Source: Larix sibirica
Lineage: Eukaryota > Streptophyta > Pinopsida > Pinales > Pinaceae
NCBI GenBank assembly: GCA_004151065.3
Contig: NWUY0300091964.1
Location: forward strand, 6,877 to 18,250
Direction: 5' to 3'
DNA: 11,374 nucleotides
Shown one piece after another: positions 8,677 to 11,374 of this stretch (positions within the stretch are counted from its first letter, which is position 1; the number at the start of each line of letters is the position of its first letter). Position numbers and translations under genes: made by a program. The notes beneath the pieces are model-generated. The model worked only from the letters and a program-made list of their open reading frames with translations. It was not told the origin of the DNA and did not search any database.

Positions 8677-9811
8677 GCTTGGAAGGCGTGTAAGGAACCT
8701 TGGAGTCTAGACCGAACACCATATCCGGACTATCATATTCAATAGGAGTTTTTGTTTAAAAATCAGCAGTTGTGTATTCCAAGAAATTCCATACGGTTGA
8801 ATCTCATTAAGGATTTTCATAGTGGTGGTTTAGGAGGGCATTTTGGTTATGATAAAACTACAACGTTGGTAAAGGAGAGGTACTTCTGGCCTAGCATTAA
8901 TAAATATGTTCGGAATTTTATTGAAGGTTGCATAATCTATAAATTTTCCAAGGGTAAAAGTAATAACACATGACTCTATACTCCATTGCTAGTACCTGAA
9001 CGACCATGGGAAGACATAAGTATGGATTTTGTTTTAGAATTACCTATGACAAAGAGAAAACATGATTCAGCAATGGTATTTGAGGATATATTTTCGAAAA
9101 TGGCACACTTCACAGCATGCAAGAAGACTAGTGATGCTAGTGAGCTAGCTTCGTTATTTTTTAAAGAGGTGGTCAGATTGCATGGATTACCGTGAAGTAT
9201 TACTTCAGATCATGATACAAATTTTATTGGGCATTTTTGGAGGACACTCTAGAAGAGATTGGGCTCATATCTGTTATAGAGTTCAGCATATCATCCTCAT
9301 ACGGATGGACATACCAAATTAGTGAACAAGAGTCTAGGGAATTTGTTGAGAAGTTTGAGTGGAGAGAATCCTAGTCAATGGGATTTTGCATTAGCCCAAG
9401 CTGAGTTCGCATATAACGATTCGAGAATAGAACTACAGGAAAGAATCCATTTCAAATTGTTTATGGAGGATCGCCAAGATGTGTGGTGGATTTGGTTGAA
9501 TTTCCATATTTGGACAACCAAAAGAGTGTCGATGCAAATGATTTTGAAGATGACATCCAAGAATTGCAGGAACAAGTAAAGAAGAAATCGTAGACTAGAA
9601 ATGACAGTTACAAACAAAGGGAAGATAAACGTAATAGAAAGAAGGTATTCCAATAAGGTGATATGGACATGGGTCACTTGAGGAAGGAACGATTTCCTAG
9701 GGGTACATATACTAAACTCAAGTACAAAAGATAGGTCCATGTCGAATTCTGAAAAATATTTATGATAATGCATATCGACTGGAACTTCCGGAGAAGTTTG
9801 ACATATCTCAT
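8677..9811 (+). pseudogene. pol: Integrase domain of Pol, broken
   Basis: Integrase inserts the DNA copy into the host genome. An N-terminal zinc-binding segment has His at 8818 and 8839 and Cys at 8929, but the last Cys is Tyr (TAT, 8938-8940). The catalytic core has the first Asp in SMDF (9025-9027) and the second in TSDHD (9208-9210). The Glu expected 35 residues later is Lys (AAA, 9316-9318) in TDGHTKLVN, so the D-D-35-E triad is broken. The C-terminal part includes LRKERFPRGTYTKLKYK near 9678. Stops lie at 8743, 8971, 9193, 9250, 9277, 9591 and 9654. Frameshifts lie near 8675 (entry), 9425-9433 and 9726-9731. Confidence 0.94.
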
Positions 9812-10063
9812 GTGTTCAATGTTGTTGACCTCTATGAGTTTTGTGAAGGGGACAAGAGAGCAGATGAAGGTACCCTCGATGAATGGGAACAACATCTACC
9901 AATTAAGTCAAAAGAGAATATTAACGAAATTCTTGCTACAAGGGTTGGTAAGAAGGCTCGCTGGAAGGAATACATGGAATATTTGATTAAGTGGAAGAAC
10001 CGAGGGGTAGAAGACGCATCGTGGGTGACTAAAGATTAGTTTCCACGTTTACAGAGCTCTTAG
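9812..10063 (+). pseudogene. pol: Chromodomain at the Pol C-terminus
   Basis: From 9731 one frame is open for about 100 codons. It links the end of integrase (VFNVVDLYEFCEGD) to a chromodomain at about 9914-10036, with INEILATR, YMEYLIKWKNRG and EDASWV. The aromatic residues and the W-K core are the usual signs of the fold. Chromodomains in plant chromoviruses are thought to guide integration to marked chromatin. A TAG at 10037 ends the open piece and another at 10061 follows; the original end of the polyprotein is not certain. It is the longest undamaged stretch of the 3' half of pol, which may be chance. Confidence 0.88.
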
Positions 10064-10119
10064 CCTCAATAGTAATCTGCACATGAGCTGGAGCTCACGT
10101 TTTTCTTACCAAGAGTGTT
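10064..10119 (+). other. Region before the 3' LTR with a degenerate polypurine tract
   Basis: A polypurine tract, which primes plus-strand synthesis, should sit just before 10120. The sequence there, ACCAAGAGTGTT, is only partly purine, so the tract is either decayed or unusually short. Confidence 0.4.
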
Positions 10120-10323
10120 TGATGCAGGAGCATCCTTAGGCTCAAGCAATCCGCATCACCCAAAATATTTTTGTTTTGCAAATTAGATAATAAGTTGAAT
10201 AAGGACTGTGTTAATGGTCCATTTTATTTAGTTAATTTGCTAAGTATAGACTTATGTTGCCACCCATAGTTCAATTCAGACTGCTACCACTTATGCTATT
10301 ATTTTTGTGCATGTTGAAACTCC

Positions 10324-10499
10324 TGTACATGTGATATTCGACTTGTTGAAACACCTACTGAACTCTTGTACATGTGGTATTCGATTTGTTGAAACAACTG
10401 CTGAAACTCCTGTACATGTGGTATTTGACTTGTTAAAACACCTGTTGAAACTCTTGTACATATGGTAGTTGACTTGATGAAACAAACCCTGTGACTCCT
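10324..10499 (+). repeat. Tandem array in the 3' LTR, four units of about 43-44 bp
   Basis: Units begin TGTACATGTG or TGTACATATG at about 10324, 10367, 10411 and 10455. They match the array in the 5' LTR, which has one more, shortened unit. Confidence 0.9.
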
Positions 10500-10567
10500 T
10501 CAACCTTCAACGCCACCATAGAAGAGTTTCAAGATTCCACGTTGTCATTATGAATGATTGTTTCCGG

Positions 10568-10573
10568 CACGTG
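10568..10573 (+). promoter_or_regulatory. G-box (CACGTG) in the 3' LTR
   Basis: This hexamer is at the position equivalent to 4836-4841 in the 5' LTR. Confidence 0.35.
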
Positions 10574-10982
10574 TTGGGTAGAGTAACCACACCTAGAAGA
10601 TGAAGCGTCATACCCAAACAATGAAGAGATGGGAGAACGGTCGTTAGGGAGGTGAATGGTTTTGGAAACGGTTCGATCTTGGTAGAGGAATCCGAATCGA
10701 TTCAAGGGAAGACCGCAGAGTTTAAAAGGAGAAATGGAAGCGATGACACGGGGGTTTGGTTCAACACGCAAAAGAAAGATATCATGGGGACACGTTGGAG
10801 AATGGATCCAGGCAAAGAGCAACGTGAAGTAGAAGGCTGAAATAGAGGATCGGAAAATTATGCAAGGACTCTATCCGCCTCACGATTCCATAACTGTTAC
10901 AACAGCAAGAGAAACCATTGGGTGAATGATGTCAATCCTGTCCATATTTTCTTAATGTAACTCTTTGATTCCACCTTGAATC

Positions 10983-10988
10983 AATAAA
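10983..10988 (+). terminator. Polyadenylation signal AATAAA, 3' LTR
   Basis: AATAAA in the same context as in the 5' LTR. In this copy it would lie near the 3' end of a full element transcript. Confidence 0.5.
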
Positions 10989-11143
10989 ATTATGCGTGCA
11001 TTTCATTTGGACTCCCATAGTTAAATCTCTGATTTAATCTACATTGTGTTGGATAATAATGTGATGGTTTTCTTATGTGCATTATGAAAGCAGAGTTAGG
11101 TTCTGTAATAGGTGGTGTGTTGCAGCACCTAGCAGCTGCATCA

Positions 11144-11148
11144 GACTG
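11144..11148. repeat. Right target-site duplication, GACTG
   Basis: An exact copy of 4340-4344, immediately after the CA that ends the 3' LTR. Confidence 0.93.
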
Positions 11149-11374
11149 ACATGAAGACTTGTTGGTTGCAAAATAGTTTAGGCTCTTAGATCATATAGGA
11201 ATCGAAGAAAATGAGGAAGCATCTATTCTCCAACCCCATGACCCTATCAACATATCAAGCACTGAGAAACACACGGAAGATATCTGAGAGCTTTGTTAAA
11301 GTTACAACATCATGAGTCATTCTCCAAGTCAATATTGTGCGCTAGGATTAAACCTCTTGTGTCGCGGTAGTGTC
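11149..11374 (+). pseudogene. Continuation of the interrupted RNase H-containing frame
   Basis: If the element and one GACTG copy are removed, the frame that ends at 4344 continues here in phase, with a TGA exactly at the junction and TAG at 11174. It is then open from 11177 to 11284, with protein-like words such as RLLDHIGIEENEEASILQPH, followed by TGA (11285) and TAA (11294). After that it is open to the window end. No domain is recognised. Continuity with the left part is inferred from phase, strand and composition. It could instead be non-coding flank of an older element. Confidence 0.4.

Larger units (their letters stand above)
4345..11143 (+). mobile_element. Ty3/gypsy chromovirus LTR retrotransposon, full length, inactive
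   Basis: This 6799-bp element has two direct LTRs with TG...CA ends, flanking GACTG duplications, a primer-binding site 2 bases after the 5' LTR, and the domain order Gag, protease, reverse transcriptase, RNase H, integrase, chromodomain. Integrase after reverse transcriptase places it in Ty3/gypsy, and the terminal chromodomain makes it a plant chromovirus. The exact clade (Galadriel-like or Reina-like) is a guess. Gag and Pol appear to have been one reading frame. That frame now carries about 20 stops and six frameshifts, and catalytic residues are replaced in three enzymes. It would need proteins from other copies to move. LTR divergence (15 of the first 203 bases) points to an old insertion; the age depends on the host mutation rate. 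Confidence 0.95.
10120..11143 (+). repeat. 3' long terminal repeat, 1024 bp
   Basis: It begins TGATGCA and ends TGCATCA, which are exact inverted repeats of 7 bp. It aligns with the 5' LTR throughout. Over the first 203 bases I count 15 differences, 11 of them transitions. It holds four tandem units instead of five, a CACGTG box at 10568-10573 and AATAAA at 10983-10988. Confidence 0.95.

Overview
The window is non-coding plant nuclear DNA, most of it transposable-element sequence in decay. A land-plant origin is indicated by a Ty3/gypsy chromovirus whose primer-binding site matches the 3' end of plant initiator tRNA-Met, and by an older plant-type RNase H frame next to it. A large, repeat-rich genome such as a conifer's would fit, but nothing in the window proves the lineage. 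I see no intact protein-coding gene, no rRNA or tRNA gene, and no bacterial operon structure. Layout. Bases 1-27 are a (TG)n microsatellite. Bases 384-1190 hold a decayed minus-strand reading frame of unknown identity. Bases 1703-2185 hold a decayed plus-strand frame, also unknown. Bases 2186-3199 are AT-rich and show nothing I recognise. From about 3200 one plus-strand frame begins with a recognisable RNase H domain (GGILLDPGG, WGLGKSTNNQAE, ENNKIADGLAKK) and continues in the same frame, broken only by stops, to 4344. There it is interrupted by a complete-length but dead LTR retrotransposon (4345-11143, 6.8 kb). The frame resumes at 11149 and may run off the window. The retrotransposon has 1067-bp and 1024-bp LTRs, TG...CA ends, a perfect 5-bp target duplication (GACTG), a primer-binding site, and the domain order Gag (with CCHC knuckle), protease, reverse transcriptase, RNase H, integrase, chromodomain, which identifies a chromovirus. 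It carries about 20 in-frame stops and six frameshifts. A catalytic residue is replaced in each of the protease, reverse transcriptase and integrase, so it cannot move on its own. The LTRs differ at 15 of the first 203 aligned bases (my hand count), so the insertion is not recent. How the parts relate. The picture is a nested one: an older element or gene fragment carrying RNase H was already present, a chromovirus inserted into it, and both then decayed by point mutation and small deletions. I found no convincing new biological system. The least explained sequence is the part of the interrupted frame after the RNase H domain, together with the two unidentified decayed frames upstream.
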